A stretch of DNA of 64,000 nucleotides from Bin80 sp026708685 (GCA_965200955.1 OZ241742.1:806001-870000), one strand, 5' to 3'. Counted from the first letter of the stretch, positions 16,874 through 26,946 are shown. The notes: generated from the sequence alone by a model not told the origin. Program-made: numbers and translations.

Positions 16874-18481
16874 ATGATGTCTCTAATTAAATATTCCTCT
16901 ATCCTATTTGTCCACATCTTCCTTTTTGGCTGTGATGCTGGTCCCATGGTGCATACCGACAGTGACGTATTACTTGACCAGCGGGAGTCTGAACTGGTCT
17001 ATCAAAAAAGCCTTGGGCATTTGATCATGCGTGATACCCTTATCCTTAACCCAACCGGCTATATCCCCCTTTCCGCCGAACTTAAGCTGGAAACCACACA
17101 GCCCGTTCAGGTAGAATTGGAAATTGAAAGCCCCTACAAGAATGAAGAACATCTGATCCACCGATTTAAAGAAATCAGCACTTCATTAACGCTCCCTGTC
17201 CTTGGTCTCTACGCATCGCACCGCAACATCCTGCATATTCGCTTCTATGACAGTGAGAATCAATTACTGGGAGGAGAAACTAGGATGATTGATACTCCAG
17301 AACTCATACCAGAACTCCCATCCGTTGATGTTCTTGTGAATACAGGACGTAAAAAGCCCGGTATGAATCTGGTATCTTATGCTGGACATACGACTCCTGG
17401 GTTGCCAAGAATTCCATTCATTTTTGATCATTATGGACATATTCGATGGTATGCCAATATGGTGAATCACCCGACTCTAAACCGCCTGTATTATAGTATT
17501 GCAGTGGAGAGATTCCGAAACGGCAATCTCTACTTCAATGACATTAGGAGTCCGAAACCACGTCTGGTTGAGATGGACATGTTAGGCAGAGTCGTCAATG
17601 ACTGGTTTCTGTCGGGGTACGACTTCCACCATGTCGTTCTTGAACTCCCCAACGGAAATTTATTGGCAACTGCTACAAAGCATCACATCGAAACCAATCA
17701 GGATTTTGTCTTAGAACTTGATCGTGAAACTGGAACCATCGTGACGATATGGGATCTCAGAGAATCACTTGACGTACGTCGCTTTGTCTGGAGTTCCAAC
17801 CCGAGGGATTGGTTTCATGGAAATGGTCTGGCCTATGATGAGGAAAATGATGCAATCATCGTATCTGGACGGCATCAAGGGACCGTGAAGTTGACCCGCA
17901 ATAATGAAGTGATTTGGATTTTGGCACCACATCGTGGATGGGGTTTCTCTGGGAATGGGACGGACTTAAAGACGAAACTCCTCCAGCCCCTAGATGCAAA
18001 TGGAAGCCCTATTACAGATCTCCGTGTTGTTTCTGGGTTTAGTGATCACTCTGATTTCGCATGGTCATGGTATCAGCATGCACCCAAGTTAACATCCCAA
18101 GGAACCCTGTTTTTATTTGATAATGGGAATCAGCGAAATTACGGAGGGCTGAGATCTAGGTTTAGCCGCGCCGTTGAATATCGTATTGACGAGGAAGCGA
18201 TGACGATTCAGCAGGTTTGGGAATATGGACAAAAACGCGGCCATGAAACCTATTCTGGTGCAGTTTCGGATGTTGATTATCATCAGGAGGAGAATACTGT
18301 TGTTTTCATGTCGGGTGTTAATTATGAATATGGACTCAATGGGAAAACGATTGAAGTTGATTACACGACGAAGGATGAGGTCTATGAAGCGGTCATTCGT
18401 AATGATGACATTGTTTTCCCTAATCCTTTTCACATCTTTGACCGCATGGAACGCGTCCCCATTTATCCAGATACGTATTAA
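16874..18481 (+). CDS. Arylsulfotransferase (ASST)-family lipoprotein, paralog 2
   Basis: The open frame begins with a TTG at 16871; I use the adjacent ATG at 16874, giving 535 residues. The lipobox is FVHIFLFGC. It has the same architecture as paralog 1, with all four active-site positions kept: FHHVVLELPNGNLLAT, DWFHGNGLAYDEEN, SGRHQGTVKL and WYQHAPKL. Bases 16918-17255 match 13000-13337 with only about thirteen differences by eye, while the rest of the two genes is far more divergent. This points to gene conversion or a chimeric duplication. It lies between LRR-3 and LRR-4, all on the plus strand. The acceptor and donor phenols are unknown. Confidence 0.83.
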   Translation: MMSLIKYSSILFVHIFLFGCDAGPMVHTDSDVLLDQRESELVYQKSLGHLIMRDTLILNPTGYIPLSAELKLETTQPVQVELEIESPYKNEEHLIHRFKEISTSLTLPVLGLYASHRNILHIRFYDSENQLLGGETRMIDTPELIPELPSVDVLVNTGRKKPGMNLVSYAGHTTPGLPRIPFIFDHYGHIRWYANMVNHPTLNRLYYSIAVERFRNGNLYFNDIRSPKPRLVEMDMLGRVVNDWFLSGYDFHHVVLELPNGNLLATATKHHIETNQDFVLELDRETGTIVTIWDLRESLDVRRFVWSSNPRDWFHGNGLAYDEENDAIIVSGRHQGTVKLTRNNEVIWILAPHRGWGFSGNGTDLKTKLLQPLDANGSPITDLRVVSGFSDHSDFAWSWYQHAPKLTSQGTLFLFDNGNQRNYGGLRSRFSRAVEYRIDEEAMTIQQVWEYGQKRGHETYSGAVSDVDYHQEENTVVFMSGVNYEYGLNGKTIEVDYTTKDEVYEAVIRNDDIVFPNPFHIFDRMERVPIYPDTY

Positions 18482-18632
18482 CGATGGTCATCATCATCTC
18501 CAGAAACCACATGTGTTTGTGGTCTAAATGCTATTCTGAAATGGATGACTTTTTCAGTCAGTTCTACAATTGATATGTTGTTCATAAAGGTTCACGGCTT
18601 GTGCCTCATCAAACTCACTATTTTCATTTAAA

Positions 18633-21029
18633 ATGTTTCTGATTATTCTCTTTTTACTGGTATCCTTGACTGCCTATGCCAACATGCTACCCCCTCCCAT
18701 TTTTTTAGATGGAGGTTCGGAGGTGCACACACAAGACTCATCTGAGCTCCATACCAACCGTGGGAATCTGGATTCCCTATTCTCAGACCTTAAGGCATTC
18801 TATACTGCTACGAACGGAGATAACTGGAGCTACAAAAATTGTCCAACCGATTCAAAATGGGATATCACAAAGGTACCCACCCAGATTAGGGAACTTGAGC
18901 GTTGGTGCGGCCTTACCTTTGTTGGTGGATCATTAACCGAAATCACTCTGTCAAACAACGGTCTGGCTGGACCGATTCCCCCTGAGCTCAGCAATCTGAA
19001 AAACCTCATATATTTGGATCTTGGCGATAATCAATTGATCGGTTCAATTCCATCTGAACTTGGGAGTCTAAAGAACCTCCGATATGTGAACCTAAGCAAA
19101 AATCAGCTGTTCGGTACGATTCCGTCTGAATTTAGCGGTTTAGAGAATCTCACATATCTAAACCTCAACTTGAACCAATTGGTCGGATCTATTCCGCCTG
19201 AACTCGGAAATCTTGAACAATTAGGTCAGCTCCTGCTACGCGAAAACCAATTGACCGGTCCTCTACCTCGTGAGCTTGGCAAGCTGAAGAATCTCACGCA
19301 TTTGGACCTATCCTTTAATGACCTTATTGATGGCCCAATTCCGTCTGAATTCGGAGACCTTGAACAGTTATTACAGCTCCGTCTGCCTGGCAACGAATTG
19401 AGTGGTCCGATTCCGTCAGAACTTGGCAAACTAGAAAATCTTACACTTTTGTTCCTTTCTGGCAATGAGTTGACTGAGTCCATTCCAGCCGAACTTGGGA
19501 ATCTGGAAAATCTGATATATCTGTATATCAACGATAACAGGTTCACCGGATCTATTCCGACTGAAATACTTAGTAATCTGGAGAATCTCACATGGCTGGA
19601 CCTATCCGACAACCAGTTTACGACTGGTCCGTTTCCGACCGAACTCCTCAATCTTACACAGTTAAAACAACTCAATCTAGTAGATCTTTTGTTGACAGGT
19701 CCGCTTCCAATCCAACTTGATCAACTGGAGAATCTGCAAGAGTTGAGATTAAACAACAACCAGTTGACAGGAGAAGTTCCATCTGAGCTTGGCAATCTGG
19801 ACAGTCTCAGACTTCTGGATCTATCCAGCAACGAATTGACTGGATCTCTCCCTTCTGAGCTTGGCAATCTGAAAAATCTGACACATTTGGAACTGTGGTT
19901 CAATAAATTAACCGGTGAAATCCCAGCCGAACTCAGCAATCTGGAGAATCTAGAAGTTTTGGATCTTAGGGGCAACGAGTTGACCGGGCCAATTCCTCCT
20001 GCACTTGGCAATCTTGAGAATCTGAAAGCGTTGTATCTGGCTAGAAATCAATTGACTGGGTCCATTCCTGCTGAACTAGGAAATCTTCAGAATCTGGAAA
20101 TTTTGCATTTAAGCAGAAACCAATTGACAGGAGAAATTCCGCCTGAACTTGGCAGTCTATTGAGTCTAGACTGGTTGGCTATGGGAAATAATGCCCTCGT
20201 AGGGACAGTTCCATTAGAACTTGGCCAACTTGAAAATATAGGGCTTCGGGATACATTAGAGTTGTCTGGAGGCACTCTTGTTTTGCACAATAATCGTTTG
20301 ACGGGTGCACTACCTCAAAGTTTGGTGCAACTCAAATATGTAAGATTTTTGAGGTTTGATGGAAATGTGGATTTGTGTGCACCATCAAATCAAGAGTTTC
20401 AAAACTGGTTAAACACAGTTACGAGAGTGGAGGGGGATACATGTGCCAAGGTGTCGTTTTCCGAGGTGGTTGACGATCAATCGTACCCTAGATCTCAATC
20501 AATTACGCCACTGATTTTGCCAGAGGCTACCTCTGGAGTCCTGCCGATCATATATACCTTTGATGCTCTCAGTCTTCCGATTGGTCTCCAATATGACCAT
20601 GTTACACGTACTGTGAGCGGCACTCCTCTGGAAGTCACTCCACCAGTATTTCTTAACTATAAAGCAGCCGACGTGACTGGGTCTGAGGATAGCTTGCAGT
20701 TTAGCATTGAAGTCTATTCTCCTGTATCCACCGAGCAGGATGCACTACCTGAGAATTTTGATCTGAGATCCAACTATCCGAATCCTTTTCGGCATTCAAC
20801 CCATGTTGTCTTTGACCTTCCCTGGCCCGCACAAATACAGATTGAGGTAATGGATGTGATAGGGCGGCGGATGATGATATCACCACCAGTGAATCTGGAG
20901 GCTGGCTGGAACCAGAAGATGGAGGTCAAAGGAGCGTTACTTTCCTCGGGACTCTATATGTACCGTCTCATCGTTGAATCACCCAAGAACAGATCCACAC
21001 ATGTCGGTCATTTTACCCTTGTCCGATGA
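18633..21029 (+). CDS. Leucine-rich-repeat surface protein with Ig-like and type IX sorting domains (LRR-4)
   Basis: This is a 798-residue protein, the longest LRR paralog here. It has a signal peptide (MFLIILFLLVSLTAYA) and an N-cap with YTATNGDNWSYKNCPTDSKW. About twenty or more LRRs of mostly 24 residues follow, some with one- or two-residue insertions (around LDLSFNDLIDGPIPSEFG). The C-cap is GNVDLCAPSNQEFQNWL, then a He_PIG-like Ig domain (GLQYDHVTRTVSGTP) and a sorting domain (SNYPNPFRHSTHVVFDLPW, VIGRRMM). It appears to be an expanded relative of LRR-3. It ends the plus-strand LRR/ASST run; the next gene is the oppositely oriented third ASST paralog. Confidence 0.87.
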   Translation: MFLIILFLLVSLTAYANMLPPPIFLDGGSEVHTQDSSELHTNRGNLDSLFSDLKAFYTATNGDNWSYKNCPTDSKWDITKVPTQIRELERWCGLTFVGGSLTEITLSNNGLAGPIPPELSNLKNLIYLDLGDNQLIGSIPSELGSLKNLRYVNLSKNQLFGTIPSEFSGLENLTYLNLNLNQLVGSIPPELGNLEQLGQLLLRENQLTGPLPRELGKLKNLTHLDLSFNDLIDGPIPSEFGDLEQLLQLRLPGNELSGPIPSELGKLENLTLLFLSGNELTESIPAELGNLENLIYLYINDNRFTGSIPTEILSNLENLTWLDLSDNQFTTGPFPTELLNLTQLKQLNLVDLLLTGPLPIQLDQLENLQELRLNNNQLTGEVPSELGNLDSLRLLDLSSNELTGSLPSELGNLKNLTHLELWFNKLTGEIPAELSNLENLEVLDLRGNELTGPIPPALGNLENLKALYLARNQLTGSIPAELGNLQNLEILHLSRNQLTGEIPPELGSLLSLDWLAMGNNALVGTVPLELGQLENIGLRDTLELSGGTLVLHNNRLTGALPQSLVQLKYVRFLRFDGNVDLCAPSNQEFQNWLNTVTRVEGDTCAKVSFSEVVDDQSYPRSQSITPLILPEATSGVLPIIYTFDALSLPIGLQYDHVTRTVSGTPLEVTPPVFLNYKAADVTGSEDSLQFSIEVYSPVSTEQDALPENFDLRSNYPNPFRHSTHVVFDLPWPAQIQIEVMDVIGRRMMISPPVNLEAGWNQKMEVKGALLSSGLYMYRLIVESPKNRSTHVGHFTLVR

Positions 21030-21559
21030 TCTCTCATAAGGCTCAACAAAGAGGATTCGATCTTGGCCCGTAGGATGCAAATGATGTTGCATAGCTGCAA
21101 TCAAGGTCTATATATGCCAAATCAATCTCGGTATATTCTTGGTTGGCAAACACCTGTGCGGGTTTGATCTATTGGGATACTTATCTGATGATGAAAATGC
21201 CAATATCTGCCGATTGGGAAAAATGATCTGAGTCATCACATGCTTCCTAAACCTAGATGATTGAAACTCAGCAGACATCCACCCATATCACGAAAATTCC
21301 AGAATTCAGCAGGAGTGATAGTCAGTGGTTGAATATGAAAGGTCAGTACATTCTTGTCAAAAGGGAGACATCTGCAAGATTTAGGTACGCAACATGGAAA
21401 ATGATGTTTGGATTTTTCCTCTGGGCACCACTGCCATCTGTATCAACAGGTGTTCTCAAGATTCATATCTGTCATCACATAGAAGACTGTTCACAGTGCA
21501 CATGAATGCAGGCCTTACGGGAAAATGTGCCTCTTTTGTTTTGTGGTAGAACGCATGTT
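21030..21559. other. Convergent intergenic region, no supported gene
   Basis: 530 bp between convergent LRR-4 and ASST paralog 3. A small six-base-pair hairpin lies at 21075-21092 but lacks a T-run. A possible 82-codon frame (21257-21505) has no recognisable motif or start context and is not called. Confidence 0.5.
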
Positions 21560-23146
21560 CTATCGATTGTGTGGATAGATCGGGAGGCGTTCAATGCGGT
21601 GAAACATGATCTCGGGAAATTCATCATTTCGTACAGTAGCTTCATAGACCACATCCTTTGTGGTGTAGTCCACTTCAATCGTTTTTCCGTTGACCCCATA
21701 TTCATAATTACCGCCAGGCATGAAAAAGACGGTATTCTCATCCTGATGATAATCAACATCCGAAACGTAGGGTGAGTAGGTTTCATGCCCTCGTTCACGG
21801 CCATACTCCCAAACCTGCTGAATCGTCATCGCCTCCTCGTCAATATGATACTGGACTGCCCGGCTGAATACAGGCCTGCCGTGGTAATGCCGCCGATCTC
21901 CATTGTCAAATAAAAATAGAGTTCCTCGTGATGTCCACTTCGGTGCATGTTGCCCCCATGCCCAAGAGAAATCTGGATGATCACTGAATCCTGCAATGAC
22001 TCGGAGATCTGTAATGGGTACCCCGTTTGCATCCAGAGGTTGTAGGAGTTTGGTCTTTAAGTCCGCACCATTCCCAGATTGTTTCCAGCCTCTATGCGGT
22101 GCCAAAATCCAGATCAATTCATTGTCACGAGTCAACTTTACGGTTCCTTGAACGCGCCCAGACACGATGATCGCATCCTTCTCTTCGTCATAGGACAAGC
22201 CATTTACATGGAACCAATCTCTGCTACTACTACTGAATATGCGTCGCCGTGAATCCAGTGATTGTCTGAGATCCCATACCTGCACTATGGTTCCAGTTTC
22301 ACGGTCAACTTCCAAGACATGATCCGCTATAGTAGGGAGTCCATTTTTGGTAGCCGTTGCCAATAAATTTCCGTTCGGGAGTTCAAGTACGGTTGAACGA
22401 AAATAGTACCCAAGCAAAGGCCACTCATTGATGACTCTGCCTAACATATCCATCTCAACCAAGCGACTGCTCCTTGAATCTCCAAAGTAGAGATTTCCAT
22501 TTTTGAGTCGCTCGATGCTAATGGAGTAGAACAGATTTCTCAGCACTGGATGTCCATCCATATTAGCATACCACCGAATATGCCCATATTGGTCAAAAAT
22601 GAATGGGATTTGTGGTAAGTTGCGATTGGTGTGTCCTTGGTAACTCACAAGGTTCATGCCCGGTTTTTTTCGCACAGTATTGAGGCGAACATTGATGACT
22701 GGGAGTTCCTTTATGAGTTCCGGAGTATCAATCGTTCGGGTTTCCCCGCCCAGTAATTGTTTCCCACTGTCATAGAATCGAATATGCAAGGTGTTGCGGT
22801 GCGATGCGTAGAGGCCGAGTACTGGGAGTGTAAATGAAGTCCCGACTTCTTCAAAACGATGAATGAGATTTTCTTCTTCCTCGTTAGGACTTTCGATTTC
22901 CAGTTCTACCTGAACGGGCTGACTGGTTTCCATCTGGAGTTCTGCTACAAGGGGAGTATAGCCACTTGGGTTGAGGATCAAGGTATCACGGGCGATCACA
23001 TGCCGAAGACTTTTCTCATAGATCGTTTCAGTCTTTGGGTGATCCAAAGACTCGTCTGTGTCGCTGTACACCATAGGACCAGTATCACATCCAAGGAGGC
23101 AAAAGAGGGGCAAAAGGAGTAGAGAGGTTTTTACGGCAGTTATCAT
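21560..23146 (-). CDS. Arylsulfotransferase (ASST)-family lipoprotein, paralog 3 (one active-site His lost)
   Basis: This is a 528-residue lipoprotein (LLLPLFCLLGC lipobox) with the same domain order as paralogs 1 and 2, but on the opposite strand. It keeps DWFHVNGLSYDEEKDAII, SGRVQGTVKL and WGQHAPKW, which contain the second His, the Arg and the nucleophile His. At the first His position the usual FHH..LELP is replaced by FRSTVLELPNGN, so Ser251 (codon 22394-22396) stands where paralogs 1 and 2 have His. This may change or abolish activity. Its DNA is clearly more divergent from the other two, suggesting an older duplication. Confidence 0.82.
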   Translation of the reverse strand: MITAVKTSLLLLPLFCLLGCDTGPMVYSDTDESLDHPKTETIYEKSLRHVIARDTLILNPSGYTPLVAELQMETSQPVQVELEIESPNEEEENLIHRFEEVGTSFTLPVLGLYASHRNTLHIRFYDSGKQLLGGETRTIDTPELIKELPVINVRLNTVRKKPGMNLVSYQGHTNRNLPQIPFIFDQYGHIRWYANMDGHPVLRNLFYSISIERLKNGNLYFGDSRSSRLVEMDMLGRVINEWPLLGYYFRSTVLELPNGNLLATATKNGLPTIADHVLEVDRETGTIVQVWDLRQSLDSRRRIFSSSSRDWFHVNGLSYDEEKDAIIVSGRVQGTVKLTRDNELIWILAPHRGWKQSGNGADLKTKLLQPLDANGVPITDLRVIAGFSDHPDFSWAWGQHAPKWTSRGTLFLFDNGDRRHYHGRPVFSRAVQYHIDEEAMTIQQVWEYGRERGHETYSPYVSDVDYHQDENTVFFMPGGNYEYGVNGKTIEVDYTTKDVVYEATVRNDEFPEIMFHRIERLPIYPHNR

Positions 23147-23790
23147 CTGGTAGAACGATGGTGCATAATCACGGGATCAGTACTGCAGTGTTATTGATCG
23201 ACATGAACCGAGGGGCTAACCTTAGAGAATTGAGCGTTATTCTACAAGTGAGTTGGGTATAACTATTTCGGAAGATCATCAATCAAGCAAACCCAAGTTT
23301 CACATGTTGATTGCTTCAAAGATACGAAAATTTGTTGTTTTCCTGATCCAAACTCTCCCTTTTTTGACGGCTTGATTCTAAACGGCTGTGATGTATGACC
23401 TCTATATTAATGTAACGAGTGGGGTAAGAGAACATTAATCATCGTAGCATGATGCGGTTTTTGTTACACAAATTCCACATTCGAAAATACGATTACATTA
23501 AGCATACTGAATCAACATATCAATCAATGGTTGAACTGGTTTGTTAGAGCGTTGTATTACTGCAGAACATATGGGGTCCAAAAGACAATGAGTGGTCACA
23601 TGCAAGATCCCGCCTTGATGGATCAGTGCAGTGTGTCTAACATTCAACATATCCCTTCAAACATCAATATTTGTGCGTCATTAACAGCCTCCAGATGGCA
23701 CCATTCCCATTTTATTCATATTAAATTCGTACTTTGGAGTTATCTGTGAGTATATTCCAACGCTTGATCACTTTTGATATGCATGTATCC
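23147..23790. other. Divergent intergenic region, no supported gene
   Basis: About 640 bp between the divergent starts of ASST paralog 3 and the SGNH/PVC-dehydrogenase gene. It is AT-rich with no tRNA-like or repeat structure. It must hold both promoters, but I cannot place them. A 72-codon frame at 23531-23749 has no support. Confidence 0.45.
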
Positions 23791-26700
23791 ATGAATCCAT
23801 TCGGTTTTTCTCGCCATATACATTACTGTATCGCCATTGTATTGACAATGGTGTGTATGCAGTGTGCTTCTAGTCCCTCTGGGCCTATTCAGCCTATTGA
23901 AGAGGATGATCATATTGTCTTGATTGGCAATAATTTATGCTCTCGCATGATGAACTATGGACACTTTGAGACGGAAATGCATCTGCGATTCCCAGATCAT
24001 CAACTCACAATTCGTAACATGTGTGACGGGGGTAACACTCCTGGATTTCGGCCGCATCCTGGGCGCATTTCTCCTTGGGCATTTGCCGGAGCAGACAGCT
24101 TTTATACCGAGTTGGCCCAACCCTCAGATAGTCAGGGACATTTTGAAACTCCAGATGAGTGGTTGACAAGATTACAGGCAGATATCATTATCGCTTTTTT
24201 TGGCTTTAATGAATCCTTCGCGGGTCTTGATCATGTAGCCTCCTTTGAGGCAGAAATGGATGCGTTTGTACAACATACGCAAGCCCAACTCTACAACGGA
24301 GAAAGTTCGCCTCATCTGATCTTAGTTACACCAATTGCATTTGAAGATCTATCGCATCTCAAGGATCTCCCAGATGGTTCTCAGGAGAATCTCCATCTAT
24401 CCGCGTATGCAGAAGCGATTCAGCGAGTCGCCGAAAAGTATCAACTCCCCTTTGCTGATGTTTACTCCCCCTCTAGAAAGTGGTATCGTGGTTCAAAGGA
24501 TCCGTTAACGATTGATGGCTCACAGCTCAAGGATGAAGGGTATCAGCTCCTAAGTGAGAGTATTGTTGATCAAGTGTTTGGTGGTCAACAGAAATTAAAC
24601 CCTCCTGCACATAGCCAGATTCTCAAGGCTGTCCACGATAAAAACTGGCATTGGCACAATGATTTTAAGATCCCCAATGGCGTACATGTTTATGGACGAA
24701 GATACAACCCTTTCGGACCGGATAATTATCCAGATGAGCTTCAAAAGATACGGCAAATGACGGCGATTCGAGATACCGCAATCTGGTATGCCGCCCAGGG
24801 GATAGTCATGGATGTAGAGGTAGCCGATGCACGCACACTTGAACTTCCAGAAGTGGTCACCAACTATGTACCCAGTGAAAAAAATGGAGAACTTAGGTAT
24901 CTATATGGTGATGAAGCGTTAGCTACTTTGACAGCTGCCCCTGGATACAAAATAGAATTGTTTGCATCGGAAGTGGAATTTTCTGATCTAGCAAATCCTG
25001 TTCAGATGTCCTTTGATAATAAAGGTCGATTGTGGGTTGCGGTCATTCCCAGCTATCCTCACTGGAAGCCGGGTGATCCTCTGCCGAATGATAAACTGAT
25101 TATTCTTGAGGACACCGATCAAGATGGTATAGCAGATCACCAAACGACTTGGGCGGACAGCTTGCATCTACCCGTTGGATTTGAATTAGCACCCGAAGGG
25201 GTCTATGTAAGTCAAGGCACCAATCTGGTGTTGCTCTCAGACACCGATGGAGATGATCATGCTGATACAAAGGACATTATCCTCAGTGGTTTTGATGATC
25301 ACGATACGCACCATGTCATCAGTGCATTTACTGCTGATCCATCAGGTGCCATTTACATGGCTGAGGGAGTCTTTTTGCATACGAATGTTGAAACATCCTA
25401 TGGTCCTTCTCGTGGGACTCATGGTGGATTTTTCCGCTATAACCCTCACCGACATCACCTTGAACGAACGGCACAAGTTTCCATCCCCAACCCATGGGGC
25501 ATTGCTTTTGACAAGTGGGGGCAACCATTCTTTGCTGAAACATCGGGACCTGATGTTCGCTGGATGTTGCCCGCAACCGTCAAGCCCCTTTATGGAATCT
25601 CGACGCACAAGTCCTTTAACCTGATTGAGGAGGCACATAAAGTACGCCCCACTTCAGGACTAGAATTTGTGTCAAGTCGACATTTCCCCGATGAGGTGCA
25701 GGGTGATTTATTGATCAATAATACCATTGGTTTTTTGGGGATGAAGCAGCATACGATGGAGGATGATGGAACAGGATATACGAGTTCACATCGTCAGGAT
25801 TTAATTCAGGGATCGGATGGAAATTTCCGCCCTGTTGACATGGAATTTGCTCCCGACGGATCGCTTTACTTTATTGACTGGCATAACGTATTGATTGGTC
25901 ATATGCAACATAATGCCCGTGATCCCTTGCGAGACCATGAACATGGACGAATTTATAGAATCACCTATCCGGCAAGACCCTTAGTAGAACCCGCTAAGAT
26001 TGACGGAGCAACGATTGACGAGTTACTTGACAATCTTATCTTACCTGAATATCGCACTCGCTACCGTACACGCCGAGAATTACGAGGGCGTGATACTAAT
26101 GAGGTGATCGCAAGACTTGGTCCTTGGATCAATCAACTAGATTCAAATAGCGAACATTATGAACATCATCTACTGGAAGCATTGTGGGTGACTTGGGGGA
26201 TCAATCAAGTTGATGAGGCTCTCTTAGAACGGTTATTGAACTCAGAGGATTTTAGAATTCGTGCTGCGGCTGTTAGAGTGCTGCGATACAATCCACAACT
26301 TGAACGACAGATTGAGCTGCTCACAACTGCTTCAGAGGATCTACATGGGCGAGTTCGGACGGAAGTGATGACCGCTGCATCTTGGCTGAATCCTCAACAA
26401 GGACAGCCAATTACCGAGAAAGCAAGTCAGCAAACGCTTGATAAATGGAACATGAATGTGGCCGTGACTGCCCTTGCTCATTTACGGGGTGAACCCGTAC
26501 CCCCCTCCAAATCAGATGAAGATGCCCCTGGATGGGCAGCACCATTTTTAGGGTTGTATACCATTGGAAAGGAAGTCTATTCCAGAGATGGATACTGTTC
26601 TACATGCCACATGCCAGACGGCAAGGGACTTCCACAGTCTGGGTTTCCTCCACTTGCAGGCACTGATTGGGTGGTAGGAGATCCTGAAAGGTTGATCAAA

Positions 26701-26946
26701 CTGACTCTGGATGGACTCATTGGTCCAATTACCGTCCTCGGAGAAGAATACCCCGGACATGTTCCGATGACTCCATTTCGCAACCTTCTCACGGATGAAG
26801 AGGTGGCCGCAGTGTTGACCTATGTACGCAATGCATTCGGTAATCGTGCCACTGCGATTAGTCCTGAATATGTTGCCAAAATTCGGACGGACACCGCAGA
26901 TAGGCAAGGCTACTATACTGTAGAGGAATTGATGAGCAATGAATAA
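23791..26946 (+). CDS. SGNH-like domain fused to PVC-type membrane-bound dehydrogenase and cytochrome c lipoprotein
   Basis: The open frame begins at 23734; the ATG at 23791 starts a lipoprotein-like signal (CIAIVLTMVCMQC), giving 1051 residues. Domain order: an SGNH/GDSL-like module (~40-270), a PVC-type dehydrogenase beta-propeller (~390-720; PGYKIELFASE, LIILEDTDQDGIADH, GGFFRYNPH, PDGSLYFIDWHN), a HEAT-like helical region (~730-880), and a C-terminal class I cytochrome c (CSTCHMPDGKGLP, distal Met in HVPMTPF). The SGNH core looks degenerate: GDS is replaced by GNNL and the DxxH block reads DGSQLKDEGY with Gln for His. The predicted role is outer-membrane or periplasmic sugar or alcohol oxidation with electrons passed to the heme. 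The substrate is unknown. The gene stands alone. Confidence 0.85.
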   Translation: MNPFGFSRHIHYCIAIVLTMVCMQCASSPSGPIQPIEEDDHIVLIGNNLCSRMMNYGHFETEMHLRFPDHQLTIRNMCDGGNTPGFRPHPGRISPWAFAGADSFYTELAQPSDSQGHFETPDEWLTRLQADIIIAFFGFNESFAGLDHVASFEAEMDAFVQHTQAQLYNGESSPHLILVTPIAFEDLSHLKDLPDGSQENLHLSAYAEAIQRVAEKYQLPFADVYSPSRKWYRGSKDPLTIDGSQLKDEGYQLLSESIVDQVFGGQQKLNPPAHSQILKAVHDKNWHWHNDFKIPNGVHVYGRRYNPFGPDNYPDELQKIRQMTAIRDTAIWYAAQGIVMDVEVADARTLELPEVVTNYVPSEKNGELRYLYGDEALATLTAAPGYKIELFASEVEFSDLANPVQMSFDNKGRLWVAVIPSYPHWKPGDPLPNDKLIILEDTDQDGIADHQTTWADSLHLPVGFELAPEGVYVSQGTNLVLLSDTDGDDHADTKDIILSGFDDHDTHHVISAFTADPSGAIYMAEGVFLHTNVETSYGPSRGTHGGFFRYNPHRHHLERTAQVSIPNPWGIAFDKWGQPFFAETSGPDVRWMLPATVKPLYGISTHKSFNLIEEAHKVRPTSGLEFVSSRHFPDEVQGDLLINNTIGFLGMKQHTMEDDGTGYTSSHRQDLIQGSDGNFRPVDMEFAPDGSLYFIDWHNVLIGHMQHNARDPLRDHEHGRIYRITYPARPLVEPAKIDGATIDELLDNLILPEYRTRYRTRRELRGRDTNEVIARLGPWINQLDSNSEHYEHHLLEALWVTWGINQVDEALLERLLNSEDFRIRAAAVRVLRYNPQLERQIELLTTASEDLHGRVRTEVMTAASWLNPQQGQPITEKASQQTLDKWNMNVAVTALAHLRGEPVPPSKSDEDAPGWAAPFLGLYTIGKEVYSRDGYCSTCHMPDGKGLPQSGFPPLAGTDWVVGDPERLIKLTLDGLIGPITVLGEEYPGHVPMTPFRNLLTDEEVAAVLTYVRNAFGNRATAISPEYVAKIRTDTADRQGYYTVEELMSNE

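Noticed and set aside
18506..18523. Hairpin ACCACA...TGTGGT after ASST paralog 2
   Set aside because: Only six base pairs with no following T-run, too weak to call a terminator.
21075..21092. Hairpin ATGCAA...TTGCAT after LRR-4
   Set aside because: A short stem without a T-run; likely chance.
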